Below, in pieces: positions 1 through 7,537 of a DNA stretch of 25,651 nucleotides. Every line of letters begins with the position of its first letter. Position 1 is the stretch's first letter. Location of the stretch: positions 1 to 25,651 of IMG/VR virus record IMGVR_UViG_3300024255_000974. One strand, given 5' to 3'. Both the position numbers and the translations under genes were made by a program. The notes beneath the pieces are model-generated. The model was not told the DNA's origin, ran no database searches, and saw only the letters and a list, made by a program, of their open reading frames with translations. This DNA is from a virus.

Positions 1-915
1 TCTAAGTTTTTGCTTCTTGGCACCTGCTTCTAGTAATGCAGGTAAGTCTTGCATCTTGCTGTGATTAATTTCTTCGCCTTCTTGTAATGCCATTGCTAGA
101 CCGTGGTCTCTACTGTAACTGTAATGTAATGCTGGACGTACACCCCTCCAACTTTCTTTGACTTGCTGTATTCTATCGTCATCTGGTTGTATGTATTCCT
201 CATCACGTATCCAATGATGATGTATGTCCAGTACCAATGCAACTTTGTGTCCTACCTTAAGGCTTTCGTCTAGTCCCCAACACATCTCATCATTCTCAAT
301 AGTAATAATATTCTTTGCTTCTGGACTGAGCAGTTCCAATGTTTCTAAGAAACCTTCTGCTCCACGTCTACCTGATATATGTATGTTGCATTTGAAGTCT
401 TGGAACTCTTTACCATACCCCATCCAACGTGCCATATTTGCGTGATACTCAAACTCTTCTATACTGCGTTCAACTACATCAGGCTTATCACTTGCAAGTA
501 CACAAAACTGTCCCGGATGAAAACTGAGACGTACATCTTTCTCTCTAGCAAGTTTACCAACCTTAGCAAATCCTTCTTCAAGCATTTTAACATTTGTAGG
601 ATCTTCCCACATATACTTCCAGTCTGCCTGTGTTGCACCTGGTAATTGATTACTGCCTAATCTCACCATTCTACGATTCTCAGGTAATGTGCTTACCCAT
701 TCAACAAGATTGTATGCTGATTGCATATTGTGTGTAACAAGTTCAAGCATACGTTCTTCTGCTACATTCTTTTCTTGATTGTTAAGCCAAGTAATAGTAG
801 TCATACGTTCTGTAAAGTTCTGTTGTATTTCTTTTAGTATTTTAGGCTTCTGTGTTTGGTCAGGATCCATATACTTACAGCAAAAGCCAATACGTTTAAT
901 GTCTTGTGCCGTCAT
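1..915 (-). CDS. uvsE: UV damage endonuclease UvsE/UVDE (3' end outside window)
   Basis: UV-damage endonuclease of the UvsE/UVDE TIM-barrel family, which nicks DNA 5' of cyclobutane dimers and 6-4 photoproducts so that repair can start without photolyase. The reading frame is open from the ATG at 915 to the window edge (305 codons, no stop seen), so the C-terminus is missing. Family hallmarks read on the reverse strand are an N-terminal RIGFCC segment, the metal-site strand LSFHPGQFCVLAS, a central NIHISG strand, TIENDE, and the histidine pair in LVLDIHHHW. It overlaps the upstream unknown gene by 20 bases, so the two are probably co-transcribed and translationally coupled. The family assignment rests on several conserved blocks and is strong. 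A general xylose-isomerase-like TIM barrel is the only real alternative. Confidence 0.88.
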   Translation of the reverse strand, partial: MTAQDIKRIGFCCKYMDPDQTQKPKILKEIQQNFTERMTTITWLNNQEKNVAEERMLELVTHNMQSAYNLVEWVSTLPENRRMVRLGSNQLPGATQADWKYMWEDPTNVKMLEEGFAKVGKLAREKDVRLSFHPGQFCVLASDKPDVVERSIEEFEYHANMARWMGYGKEFQDFKCNIHISGRRGAEGFLETLELLSPEAKNIITIENDEMCWGLDESLKVGHKVALVLDIHHHWIRDEEYIQPDDDRIQQVKESWRGVRPALHYSYSRDHGLAMALQEGEEINHSKMQDLPALLEAGAKKQKLR

Positions 916-1372
916 CGTCCTTATCCTTTTTGTAAGTTGCTAAGTCTACTACATTGTCTGTGTTCTTTTCTTTTTTTTCTGTTGCAGGCTTAATACTTAT
1001 GTTACCTAATTTATCATCAAAATCTATTGTTACATTAAATATGTCTTCTGCTTTATCTTTGTTCATAGAAAATGTATCCATTAAGCCTTTTTCATATTCT
1101 AAGAAATTGCTGTAATAGGCTCCGCCTGGCTCAAAGTCTATTGTTCTATATATCTGACTGTTAAGAATTGCTTCGTTTATATCTGACAGCATTAGTATTA
1201 GATTGTTTTGTACATCTTCTGCATCAAACCCAAAAGGACTTACAACTTCTTCGGAGTATGCAATAGGCATTCCTTCTTTGCTGTATAATACTTCTCTAAC
1301 TTCATAGATGTCTCTAGAAAAAACATTTCCTGGATCTGTGATAGGCACTTTAAATAATCTATATTTCCACAT
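896..1372 (-). CDS. Unknown phage protein, 158 aa
   Basis: I do not recognise this protein. The ATG at 1372 is preferred over a TTG five codons upstream at 1387, because it gives the start MWKYRLFKVP and a 14-base overlap with the upstream gene instead of 29. The first 100 residues are a mixed alpha/beta sequence with many aromatic residues. The last 30 or so are a Lys/Asp/Glu-rich, probably disordered tail. There is no signal peptide, membrane segment or cysteine motif. It sits between a paralogue-family protein and uvsE, overlapping both, so it belongs to their transcription unit. Confidence 0.7.
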   Translation of the reverse strand: MWKYRLFKVPITDPGNVFSRDIYEVREVLYSKEGMPIAYSEEVVSPFGFDAEDVQNNLILMLSDINEAILNSQIYRTIDFEPGGAYYSNFLEYEKGLMDTFSMNKDKAEDIFNVTIDFDDKLGNISIKPATEKKEKNTDNVVDLATYKKDKDDDGTRH

Positions 1373-2264
1373 TATATCTGTTTGCAAAATTTAACCAATC
1401 CTTTGTAATGAAAGCATTGTAATTGTGTTCGCATATTTGTCTTGTGTTGTCATACAACTGCTTTATGTCTTTAGTTGATATATTATTACATAGTTCTGCT
1501 ATGTTGTCAAGTTTAATATTAGGATCTTTTTGTGTATCGAAACTCTCATCAATTACACTATCAAATGTTTTAAAGCCTTCTCGTTTGAGTATGTCATATA
1601 CTCCGTGTTTGTTATTGCTCATATAGATAAACGGACGTTTACTTAAAAAACATTTAAACAGTTTGGGACTTATAAAATGTTGTCCTTTGTTATTACTTGC
1701 AGGTAAATCGCAATTGGTATCGCACACTATTTGAAATAATCCATCTTGTATTAGTGCAACATCGTTGGCATTTAGATCCCAAATGTGTTGATAGTCTTTG
1801 TTGTCAGGTACTTGGGTAAACTTTATGCCATTCCAATGCCTTCCTGCTATATTATTAAATCGTTCTACAAGATTTGTGTAGTCATACTCTGTTTCGTTCT
1901 CATCATAGGGAGGATTATTAGGATCTATAAAGTTATTTGCTGTCCAATTCATAGTATGTCCTACATTTTCTAACAGTTTAAGCAGTAGTATGGGCCTAGG
2001 TAACCACGGATTGCCGTTCAGCATAGTAAAATGTTTACTGGGTAAGCCTGTCTCCATATATTTGCTTCCGTGTCTAAGGGTTTCTTCTACAAATATTAAG
2101 TCGTAAACAGTATTTTTATATGCAAAGTCCTCATAGTTAAACGTGCAATGGCTAACAAACTTGTTTGACGGACAGTTTTGTAGTGTGTTCTCTGACACAA
2201 AGCATTCTCCATACTCTGGATGCCTATTAGAACTGCCATTTACCTGTTTAATAAATTCTTTCAT
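1359..2264 (-). CDS. Phage protein of unknown function, paralogue of 14182-15093
   Basis: A 301-residue cytoplasmic protein without signal peptide or membrane segment. It shares an arrangement with the protein at 14182-15093: an ISPKLFK block (ISEKTWK in the other), then a Pro-Phe strand (RPFIYMSN against RPFLHFSN), then LKREGFKTF (LKQQGFELF) and an acidic segment with 'DESFD'. This similarity was read by eye and lies in the C-terminal half. Such proteins are frequent in marine T4-like phages next to glycosyltransferases, so a role in glycan transfer is possible, but I see no classical DxD site. Two TAAATAC elements lie in the divergent region upstream. No clear Shine-Dalgarno sequence precedes the ATG. 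Confidence 0.75.
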   Translation of the reverse strand: MKEFIKQVNGSSNRHPEYGECFVSENTLQNCPSNKFVSHCTFNYEDFAYKNTVYDLIFVEETLRHGSKYMETGLPSKHFTMLNGNPWLPRPILLLKLLENVGHTMNWTANNFIDPNNPPYDENETEYDYTNLVERFNNIAGRHWNGIKFTQVPDNKDYQHIWDLNANDVALIQDGLFQIVCDTNCDLPASNNKGQHFISPKLFKCFLSKRPFIYMSNNKHGVYDILKREGFKTFDSVIDESFDTQKDPNIKLDNIAELCNNISTKDIKQLYDNTRQICEHNYNAFITKDWLNFANRYNVEI

Positions 2265-2278
2265 ACACTACAATAATT

Positions 2279-2286
2279 GATAAATA
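2279..2286 (+). promoter_or_regulatory. T4-type late promoter motif (GATAAATA)
   Basis: GATAAATA differs at one base from the T4 late promoter octamer TATAAATA. If used, the start point would be near 2292, giving a leader of about 28 bases before the ATG at 2320. It forms one half of the palindrome at 2281-2300. Confidence 0.5.
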
Positions 2287-2300
2287 CTTACAAGTATTTA
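2281..2300. promoter_or_regulatory. Palindrome carrying back-to-back TAAATAC elements in a divergent intergenic region
   Basis: TAAATACTT and AAGTATTTA form 9-bp inverted arms around a 2-bp centre. Each arm contains TAAATAC, so one arm reads towards the plus-strand gene at 2320 and the other (TTTAAATA at 2302-2295) towards the minus-strand gene starting at 2264. It is the only spacer between the two divergent units and probably serves both. Confidence 0.5.
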
Positions 2301-2319
2301 AACATTACAGGCTACGATT

Positions 2320-3141
2320 ATGAAATATACTGATTTACAAATCAAACAAAAAATAGATGAACTATGGGGCGGTGGCGGAGTACCAGACTACACCACAATG
2401 CCTGCATACAAATTAAAGAAGGCATCAAAGAACGGCAAAAAGTTTTTTGTGCCAAGCAATGAACCAACTCCTAAAGGTGTAGAAGCAGTAGAAGGTAAAT
2501 CCCCTCATAAAAAAGGTAGCAAGAAATATAAAAAACATATGGCGGCAATGCACGCCGAGAGTGGTATGAAAGAAGAAATGTCAAATCGTTTTGCATTGTA
2601 TGTTGACGGTAAAGATTCACAAGTAAGAATGAGTGACGAAGATAAAGCACAGGAGTTGGCAGACCAAATGAACAAAGACAACAAGAAGGTAGAAGTTAAA
2701 AAAGTTGGAGTTAATGAAGAAGAGTTTGGTGGAAGATTTATTACACAAGACTTTAACGATATTTTAAGAGACCCAATGCTAAAACTACCTAAGAATATAA
2801 ACTATAACAATTTCTTAAACTTTATGGAATATGCTATGTCAGATTCACAATACAAAGGTTTGACTTTAGAACAGTTCGGTGATAAACTAAAAATGATATT
2901 CAGTCAATGGAAAGCAAATTCAGTACACGGAGTAGACAAACGTAATAAAAAAGGTAGCATACCTGATCCTGTTAAACCAACAGCATACAGAACACCAGAA
3001 GGCAAAGTTCCTTCAGATGCTGACAAATGGTTTATGATAGAATCAGAAGCAAAAGAAAAATTAAGCACATACCCAAGTAAGTATCAAAATACTTGGGCAT
3101 TAAAAAAATATAAAGATGCCGGTGGCACTTGGAGTAAATAA
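2320..3141 (+). CDS. Basic phage protein with C-terminal YPSKY/GGTW repeat-type domain (DUF5872-like)
   Basis: A 273-residue hydrophilic protein that opens the plus-strand cluster. The N-terminal 20 residues form a helix ending in a four-Gly run. Residues 30-80 are Lys-rich, with KKGSKKYKKHMAAMHAE near residues 65-80, a sequence type common in phage internal proteins. The C-terminus (251-271) has YPSKY...LKKYKDAGGTW, which matches the pattern YPSAY...CRKKGAKNW in the protein at 3766-4269. That motif recurs in marine phage structural or head-associated proteins and I relate it to DUF5872. No enzyme signature is visible. The stop codon overlaps the next start as TAATG. A role as an internal or scaffolding head protein is inference. 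Confidence 0.75.
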   Translation: MKYTDLQIKQKIDELWGGGGVPDYTTMPAYKLKKASKNGKKFFVPSNEPTPKGVEAVEGKSPHKKGSKKYKKHMAAMHAESGMKEEMSNRFALYVDGKDSQVRMSDEDKAQELADQMNKDNKKVEVKKVGVNEEEFGGRFITQDFNDILRDPMLKLPKNINYNNFLNFMEYAMSDSQYKGLTLEQFGDKLKMIFSQWKANSVHGVDKRNKKGSIPDPVKPTAYRTPEGKVPSDADKWFMIESEAKEKLSTYPSKYQNTWALKKYKDAGGTWSK

Positions 3142-3398
3142 TGAGTTGGTTGATTATATTATCACTTAAGGCTATACTATCTAGTATTATAGGCAGTAGT
3201 TTTTATCAGTGGTTTAAAAACACCAAAGTAGGTGTATGGTTCCAAGTAAAAATGGATAACACAATGGAATGGGTAGCAAACAGATATGATTTAGAAATTG
3301 CTACTAGAGAAGAAAAATGGTTATCCCAGTATCCACATTTAGCAGATAGAATAGTTACACTTGAAAAAGAAGTAGCAAAACTTAAAAAGAAAAAATAG
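3141..3398 (+). CDS. Small membrane-anchored protein with coiled-coil tail, 85 aa
   Basis: Starts in a TAATG overlap with the previous gene. Residues 3-22 are a hydrophobic segment, probably one transmembrane helix. The rest is hydrophilic and ends in a short heptad-like helix (VTLEKEVAKLKKKK, 72-85). No catalytic motif is seen. With the 51-residue protein next to it, it forms a pair of small membrane proteins. Possible roles are lysis or superinfection control, but nothing in the sequence decides this. Confidence 0.7.
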   Translation: MSWLIILSLKAILSSIIGSSFYQWFKNTKVGVWFQVKMDNTMEWVANRYDLEIATREEKWLSQYPHLADRIVTLEKEVAKLKKKK

Positions 3399-3407
3399 GA
3401 GAACATT

Positions 3408-3563
3408 ATGGATTGGCTTAAAGCAAGATTAAAAGAAAGAACAAGTTGGGACGGAGCAGTCCTCATAGGTGGTGGCATAGTTATGCTACTAGTACCAACA
3501 ACTTTAATTGGTTGGGGTATGATTGCCTACGGTGGTTGGACAATCTGGAAAAAAGAAGACTAA
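3408..3563 (+). CDS. Small membrane protein, 51 aa
   Basis: A short gene with a good ribosome binding site (AGGAG, 7 bases before the ATG at 3408), ending in TAA at 3561-3563, which overlaps the next ATG by one base. The first 15 residues are charged. Residues 16-45 are hydrophobic and Gly-rich, enough for one long or two short membrane helices, and the C-terminus is WKKED. The ribosome binding site and the overlapping borders on the 3' side make it a convincing gene despite its size. Function is unknown. Confidence 0.75.
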   Translation: MDWLKARLKERTSWDGAVLIGGGIVMLLVPTTLIGWGMIAYGGWTIWKKED

Positions 3564-3769
3564 TGCTCATAGAGGAAGTTGTACAAGAGAATGCTAAAGG
3601 TGGAATGAAAAAATGGTTCAACCAGATGTCACCTTTATCCAAAGCAACTTCCGAAAGTAAACCAAAAGGAAAGCCTGGCAGAAAGCCTAAGGCAGAAGTA
3701 GTTGACACTTCAGAAGACACTAAGTCAAAACAAAGAGTTAAAGCAATGGCCAAGAAGGCTAGTAAATGA
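3563..3769 (+). CDS. Small Lys/Pro-rich basic protein, 68 aa
   Basis: The ATG at 3563 overlaps the preceding stop (TAATG). A longer frame from 3446 exists but would run through the 51-residue gene. The protein begins MLIEEVVQE, followed by a Lys-rich body containing KPKGKPGRKPK, similar to an AT-hook minor-groove binding element, and ends in a Lys/Ala helix. This composition suggests a nucleic-acid-associated or internal head protein. The N-terminal helix ending in QE also resembles a targeting peptide of the kind T4 removes from internal proteins, less clearly than in the next gene. Function is inferred only from composition. Confidence 0.7.
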   Translation: MLIEEVVQENAKGGMKKWFNQMSPLSKATSESKPKGKPGRKPKAEVVDTSEDTKSKQRVKAMAKKASK

Positions 3770-4269
3770 GAGCAAGAGATTTTATTACAGAAGACCTAAG
3801 AGCCTGGTTTGGCAAAGGCAAGAAAGGTGGAGCCGGTGGTGGCGGTTGGGATAGATACAACACCAAAGGCGAACGTATTGGTAAGTGTGGAGATGCTGAG
3901 AAAGGCGAAGGTAAGCCTAAGTGTTTAAGCAAATCAAAAGCCGCAAGTCTAAGATCCTCAGGTGGTAAGAAGGCTATTGCTAAAGCCGTAAATAGAAAAC
4001 GTAGAAAGGATCCTAATAAGGATAGAAAGGGAAAGGCTAAGAATGTTAAAAATGAAAGTTTAACTAATATCCCATTTAGTCAATGTCCTAGTTGCGGTGG
4101 CGAGATTCATTATATGGACGAAGCCAAAAAGAAAACAAAAAAGGATGCTTGTTATCACAAAGTGAAAGCAAGATATGATGTTTGGCCCAGTGCTTACGCC
4201 AGTGGTGCATTAGTACAATGCAGAAAGAAAGGTGCTAAGAATTGGGGCAACTCAAAGAAGAAGAGTTAA
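3766..4269 (+). CDS. Basic Cys-containing phage protein, DUF6321-like plus DUF5872-like domains
   Basis: Starts within an ATGA overlap. The first nine residues, MRARDFITE, closely resemble the capsid-targeting peptide of T4 internal proteins, which T4 prohead protease removes by cutting after (I/L)xE. Residues 11-90 are a Gly-rich stretch followed by RIGKCG (C41) and KPKCLSKSKA (C53) and a strongly basic stretch, a pattern I relate to DUF6321. C107 and C110 (CPSCGG) may form half of a zinc ribbon. The C-terminus 127-161 has DACYHKVKARYDVWPSAYASG and CRKKGAKNW, the DUF5872-like block also present at the end of the 2320-3141 protein. The protein is very basic and fits a DNA-associated head protein, which is inference. 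Confidence 0.75.
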   Translation: MRARDFITEDLRAWFGKGKKGGAGGGGWDRYNTKGERIGKCGDAEKGEGKPKCLSKSKAASLRSSGGKKAIAKAVNRKRRKDPNKDRKGKAKNVKNESLTNIPFSQCPSCGGEIHYMDEAKKKTKKDACYHKVKARYDVWPSAYASGALVQCRKKGAKNWGNSKKKS

Positions 4270-4271
4270 TT

Positions 4272-5759
4272 ATGAGATACAAAGAAATTAAAGAAGGTTC
4301 GTTAGACGGTTACTATCTTGCACAAAGAGCCGCTGACTTATGGCACAAAGACAATCCAGATAAACCTCGTGATCATTTTTGGAGAATTGGTGTAGACGTA
4401 CAAGACGAGTACACTGAAAAAGCAGGTGGCATAAAAGGCGCATATCAAGGTAAAGGTGTTAGTAATTGGACTACAAAGCCTAAAGAATCTGCTAACCCAT
4501 CTTTAGAAGCATTAGTAAAACATATCAAAGAAGGTGTTCCATTATGCGATAGCATATTTAGACATCACAGTGAATCATATCTTGATACATTTAAACACGC
4601 AAAGCAATTAAAAGAACAAGGCGTACTGCCAGAACTAGATTGGGAAAGTGAAGAAATGCTTACACTCGATATAGGTGAAAGTGCAACACTGATGAACGGA
4701 GAGACTGTTTGGTTAGATGTTCCTTATATGATAGAAGCAGAAGCACCAAACATTTCAGATAATATGATAGGAGTACCAGATAACTTTTATGATGAAGAAG
4801 AAAGAAGAGAAGCACATAAAGATTATATGGAGTTTATAGATAGATATCCAGAAGATGACTATGGTAGTGTAGCAGATGGCTTTTGCCCTGAATGTGGTGG
4901 CAATGGTTATCAAGACGGCGATGAGTACGACGACGATGGAGAAGAGAATACAGAGTGCGACGGTACTTACACACACGGTTGTGATGAAGGCGAAATAGAA
5001 AATGCAAGTTGGGTAGACATTTTCAAACACGATAAACGTAATGCACAAAGACAACAAGCAAAAGATAATTATCCAGGTGACGAAGTAGTAATAAAACAAG
5101 TTGCCGCATATATGAAACAGATGGATGATCCAAGACAAGCATATCAACAGATGGCTATTGATTATCCCCATATGGGCAGAGCAGAAAGAAGTGGGTTACT
5201 AGCAAAAGCACAAAAGATTGCATTTCCTGAAGTAACAGAAATGAAAAGACTTGCAGGAATAAATGAAAGCAATCCCAAAAGAGAACGTGCCGCACAGATG
5301 CTACACGACTTAGTGGAACCAGATTTAGATAATTTCAGTTCTAGAGACGAACTAGAAAGTTATATGTCAAACAATATGCCAGAATTTTACAGAGGACGTG
5401 ATACAGGCAAAGCAATAGAAGATGCTATTGAGTTACTATCACCCAATCATAAAATACCAGAAGCAGAATACCAAGGCAAGAAAGTAGAACTCAGCAAACC
5501 TAAAAGAGGTGGCAGTAAGAAGTTTTATGTGTACGTTAAAGATCCTAAAACTAAGAACATTAAGAAAGTTAGTTTTGGTGCTGACAGTGGCGGTGGTAAA
5601 CTTGCTGTTAAATTAAAAGATCCAAAGGCTCGTAAAGCATTTGCAGATAGACACAACTGTGACCAAAAGAAGGATAAAACCAAAGCAGGTTACTGGAGTT
5701 GTAGACTTCCAAGGTATGCTAAGAGTTTAGGTTTAAGTGGAGGAGGTACTTGGTGGTAA
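4272..5759 (+). CDS. Large multidomain phage protein with DnaJ-type zinc finger and C-terminal VKDPKT/GYWSCR domain
   Basis: The ATG at 4272 is chosen over 4242 because it avoids a 28-base overlap and gives MRYKEIKE, in keeping with the short N-termini of neighbouring genes (495 residues). In order: an N-terminal domain (1-150); an acidic linker; a zinc-finger-like segment with CPECGGNG (C205, C208) and C229...C237, spaced like DnaJ-type CxxCxGxG modules; a helical part; the motif EMKRLAGINES (323-333), which recurs in the 7538-9778 protein; and a C-terminal domain with FYVYVKDPKTKNIKKVSFG (418-436), DPKARKAFADRHNCD and GYWSCR. That C-terminal block is common in T4-like marine phage proteins. 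No catalytic signature is visible. An internal head or scaffold-associated protein seems most likely. Confidence 0.78.
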   Translation: MRYKEIKEGSLDGYYLAQRAADLWHKDNPDKPRDHFWRIGVDVQDEYTEKAGGIKGAYQGKGVSNWTTKPKESANPSLEALVKHIKEGVPLCDSIFRHHSESYLDTFKHAKQLKEQGVLPELDWESEEMLTLDIGESATLMNGETVWLDVPYMIEAEAPNISDNMIGVPDNFYDEEERREAHKDYMEFIDRYPEDDYGSVADGFCPECGGNGYQDGDEYDDDGEENTECDGTYTHGCDEGEIENASWVDIFKHDKRNAQRQQAKDNYPGDEVVIKQVAAYMKQMDDPRQAYQQMAIDYPHMGRAERSGLLAKAQKIAFPEVTEMKRLAGINESNPKRERAAQMLHDLVEPDLDNFSSRDELESYMSNNMPEFYRGRDTGKAIEDAIELLSPNHKIPEAEYQGKKVELSKPKRGGSKKFYVYVKDPKTKNIKKVSFGADSGGGKLAVKLKDPKARKAFADRHNCDQKKDKTKAGYWSCRLPRYAKSLGLSGGGTWW

Positions 5760-5774
5760 GCCAAACATTTTATT

Positions 5775-6074
5775 ATGAAATCACAAGCAAAAACACAAAC
5801 GGAATACAAAGACAATTATATAACAGAAGATGTATTTGTAAGAACTATTTCCAAAGATGTAACAACATCTAACGAGTATACTTGGCACAGAGATTCTAAT
5901 GATAGGTCAGTTGAAGTAGTCGAAAGCAATGGCTGGAAGTTACAATTTGACAATGAACTACCCAGACTGCTTTGTGAAGGTGACTTAATTTATATCAAGA
6001 AGAAACATTTCCATAGAATAATTAAAGGCGAAGGCGACTTAGTAGTTAAGATTACTGAAAACGACACGTTCTAA
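5775..6074 (+). CDS. Small cupin-fold protein, 99 aa
   Basis: Residues 30-95 read as a short cupin barrel: TWHRDSNDRSVEVVESNGWKL, then LPRLLCEGDLIYIKKKHFHR and a final GDLVVKI strand. The first motif gives one possible metal ligand set (H38, D40) and the second a histidine (in HFHR), as in small single-domain cupins that bind a metal or a sugar. No further domain is present. The stop overlaps the next start as TAATG. Substrate unknown. No strong Shine-Dalgarno sequence precedes the ATG. Confidence 0.7.
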   Translation: MKSQAKTQTEYKDNYITEDVFVRTISKDVTTSNEYTWHRDSNDRSVEVVESNGWKLQFDNELPRLLCEGDLIYIKKKHFHRIIKGEGDLVVKITENDTF

Positions 6075-6223
6075 TGAGAGCAAATGATTTCATAGCAGAG
6101 TTTAAAACTCCTAAGAAAGTATACGATACTGCTGACGATTACATACAATTCAAATACAAAGATAGGTTCAAACAACTGTTCAGTAAAGGACCTAAAGTCA
6201 AAACAAAAAAGAAAAAGAAATAA
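6074..6223 (+). CDS. Small basic protein with capsid-targeting-like N-terminus, 49 aa
   Basis: A short gene starting in a TAATG overlap with the cupin gene and ending in TAA at 6221-6223, directly against the stop of the convergent gene at 6224. It begins MRANDFIAE, almost the same as MRARDFITE of the 3766 gene, and ends in KVKTKKKKK. The N-terminus resembles the T4 internal-protein peptide that ends FIAE and is cut after the Glu; cleavage here would leave a 40-residue basic peptide suited to packaging with DNA. Size and composition support an internal head protein, but this is inference. Confidence 0.72.
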   Translation: MRANDFIAEFKTPKKVYDTADDYIQFKYKDRFKQLFSKGPKVKTKKKKK

Positions 6224-6856
6224 TTATTGCCAAGTAACTAACTTGAATTTCTCTTTGGGTAGTTTAAGTTGTTCAGTAGTCCACTTGCTTTGTCCTACAA
6301 AGTCTAAATGAATCCACTCATCTTTATATTTTAATTTAAAATTAGCAAACTCTTGCCAGTCCATACTAAACAAAATCTCTTGTATTTCTTCTTTCTTTGC
6401 TAGTACTTCGTCTAACTCGTTGCTATCCCATTCATAATGAAACAGTTCCATAGTGTTATATCTATTGCTGTCTACATAATCCAAACTAATATCTATACCC
6501 CACTTGGATTTAAGTTGAGTCATTTTGTGTATAAGATGATTGCCTTCTGCCCAATGCCCTAACTGTTCAAGTGCATAACCGTGATAGCCTTTACGTTCAA
6601 ACAAGTAAGAATGATTGATGTGTGGACCTGTTTTATTAGTCTCACTTAGTATCCAAGGTTTAGCAATAGCACGTCTATAACGTATATACTCTGGCTCTCC
6701 CATATTTACTTTGGCATACTCTTGTTCTAGTGGACATAAGTCGTAACCTGATTGGTCAAACAAGTGTAGCATATCTATATTGGGACAATGCATCTGTTCT
6801 ATTGCAGTACCCCAAGTACGTCTATTTGAAAATTCTTCGTTGGATAATTTAAACAT
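6224..6856 (-). CDS. Unknown phage protein, 210 aa
   Basis: Not recognised. It is a soluble protein rich in Tyr, Trp, His and Glu, without cysteine clusters, signal peptide or membrane segment. The N-terminal half holds WILSETNKTGPHINHSYLFERKGYHGYALEQL, given here only as a landmark around residues 68-98, and the C-terminal half has long charged helices. It overlaps the upstream gene start region by one base (stop and ATG share position 6856). Its 3' end abuts the convergent plus-strand gene with no spacer and no room for a terminator between them. Confidence 0.7.
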   Translation of the reverse strand: MFKLSNEEFSNRRTWGTAIEQMHCPNIDMLHLFDQSGYDLCPLEQEYAKVNMGEPEYIRYRRAIAKPWILSETNKTGPHINHSYLFERKGYHGYALEQLGHWAEGNHLIHKMTQLKSKWGIDISLDYVDSNRYNTMELFHYEWDSNELDEVLAKKEEIQEILFSMDWQEFANFKLKYKDEWIHLDFVGQSKWTTEQLKLPKEKFKLVTWQ

Positions 6857-7536
6857 TATAACCTATTTAAGTCATAACCCGATGAACACCAATTAGGATG
6901 TTCAGAAGCCTCTAATACTTCTTCTTTGGTTATTTCTATAGGCCCATATGTTATTGGATATGCACAGCAAGGTATTGGTGGATTTTCTGTGCCTGTTACA
7001 TATATTTTGCCTGTTTCTGTGTGTACTTTATATAGTTTACCGTTAGAAAGTCCGGGTTCATCAAATGCTTTATCGATTCTTCCTATGTCTTCGTAGTCCC
7101 ACCATTCTTGAACACTTGCTGGTATACCTATACGGTTAGTTGATATCTTATCAGTTAAGTTATTAACGCCTGTTCCTCTCCATTTACCTTGATCTACTAT
7201 TAAACCATCTCTAGTTTTATAACCATCTACATAATTTGTATACATTTCACCTATTTCATCTGAATGATTCTCTAATAACCATTCTAACTCTACGGGCCAT
7301 TCATCTAATGTTTCGTCTATGTTTAGTTCTTTTACTTTTTCCCATATTCTTGTGCCGTCCATATTTAATATAGACTCTCCATTCATAGTAGGATACTTAC
7401 TAATTGTTTTAACTAGTTCGCCGTTATTGTATTTCTTGATATTTTGACCGCCATCTACTGATTCGTATCTGAGGTTGTCGCCAACTGTGAAGTGCATTAC
7501 TCGAGTCGCAGGATCATACTGCCAATCGATGTTCAT
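6856..7536 (-). CDS. Unknown phage protein sharing an N-terminal DW-x-(Y/F)-DPA-(T/S)-R motif, 226 aa
   Basis: No known family recognised. The N-terminus MNIDWQYDPATRVMHFTVG is strikingly like residues 12-29 of the oxygenase-like protein at 9797-10468 (FDWHFDPASREVDVQYVG), which suggests a shared short beta-hairpin module. The rest is beta-rich and aromatic, with cysteines in PPIPCCAYP and HPNWCSSGYD near the C-terminus. The start at 7536 lies just after the stop of the upstream gene (7538), so translation is probably coupled. No membrane segment. Confidence 0.7.
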   Translation of the reverse strand: MNIDWQYDPATRVMHFTVGDNLRYESVDGGQNIKKYNNGELVKTISKYPTMNGESILNMDGTRIWEKVKELNIDETLDEWPVELEWLLENHSDEIGEMYTNYVDGYKTRDGLIVDQGKWRGTGVNNLTDKISTNRIGIPASVQEWWDYEDIGRIDKAFDEPGLSNGKLYKVHTETGKIYVTGTENPPIPCCAYPITYGPIEITKEEVLEASEHPNWCSSGYDLNRL

Positions 7537-7537
7537 A

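Noticed and set aside
1373-1387. TTG start for the 158-aa unknown gene
   Set aside because: An ATG five codons later gives less overlap and a more typical start.
4755-5171. Hydrophobic 138-codon minus-strand frame resembling a membrane protein
   Set aside because: Antisense to the zinc-finger region of the 4272-5759 gene; hydrophobicity comes from complementing acidic codons.
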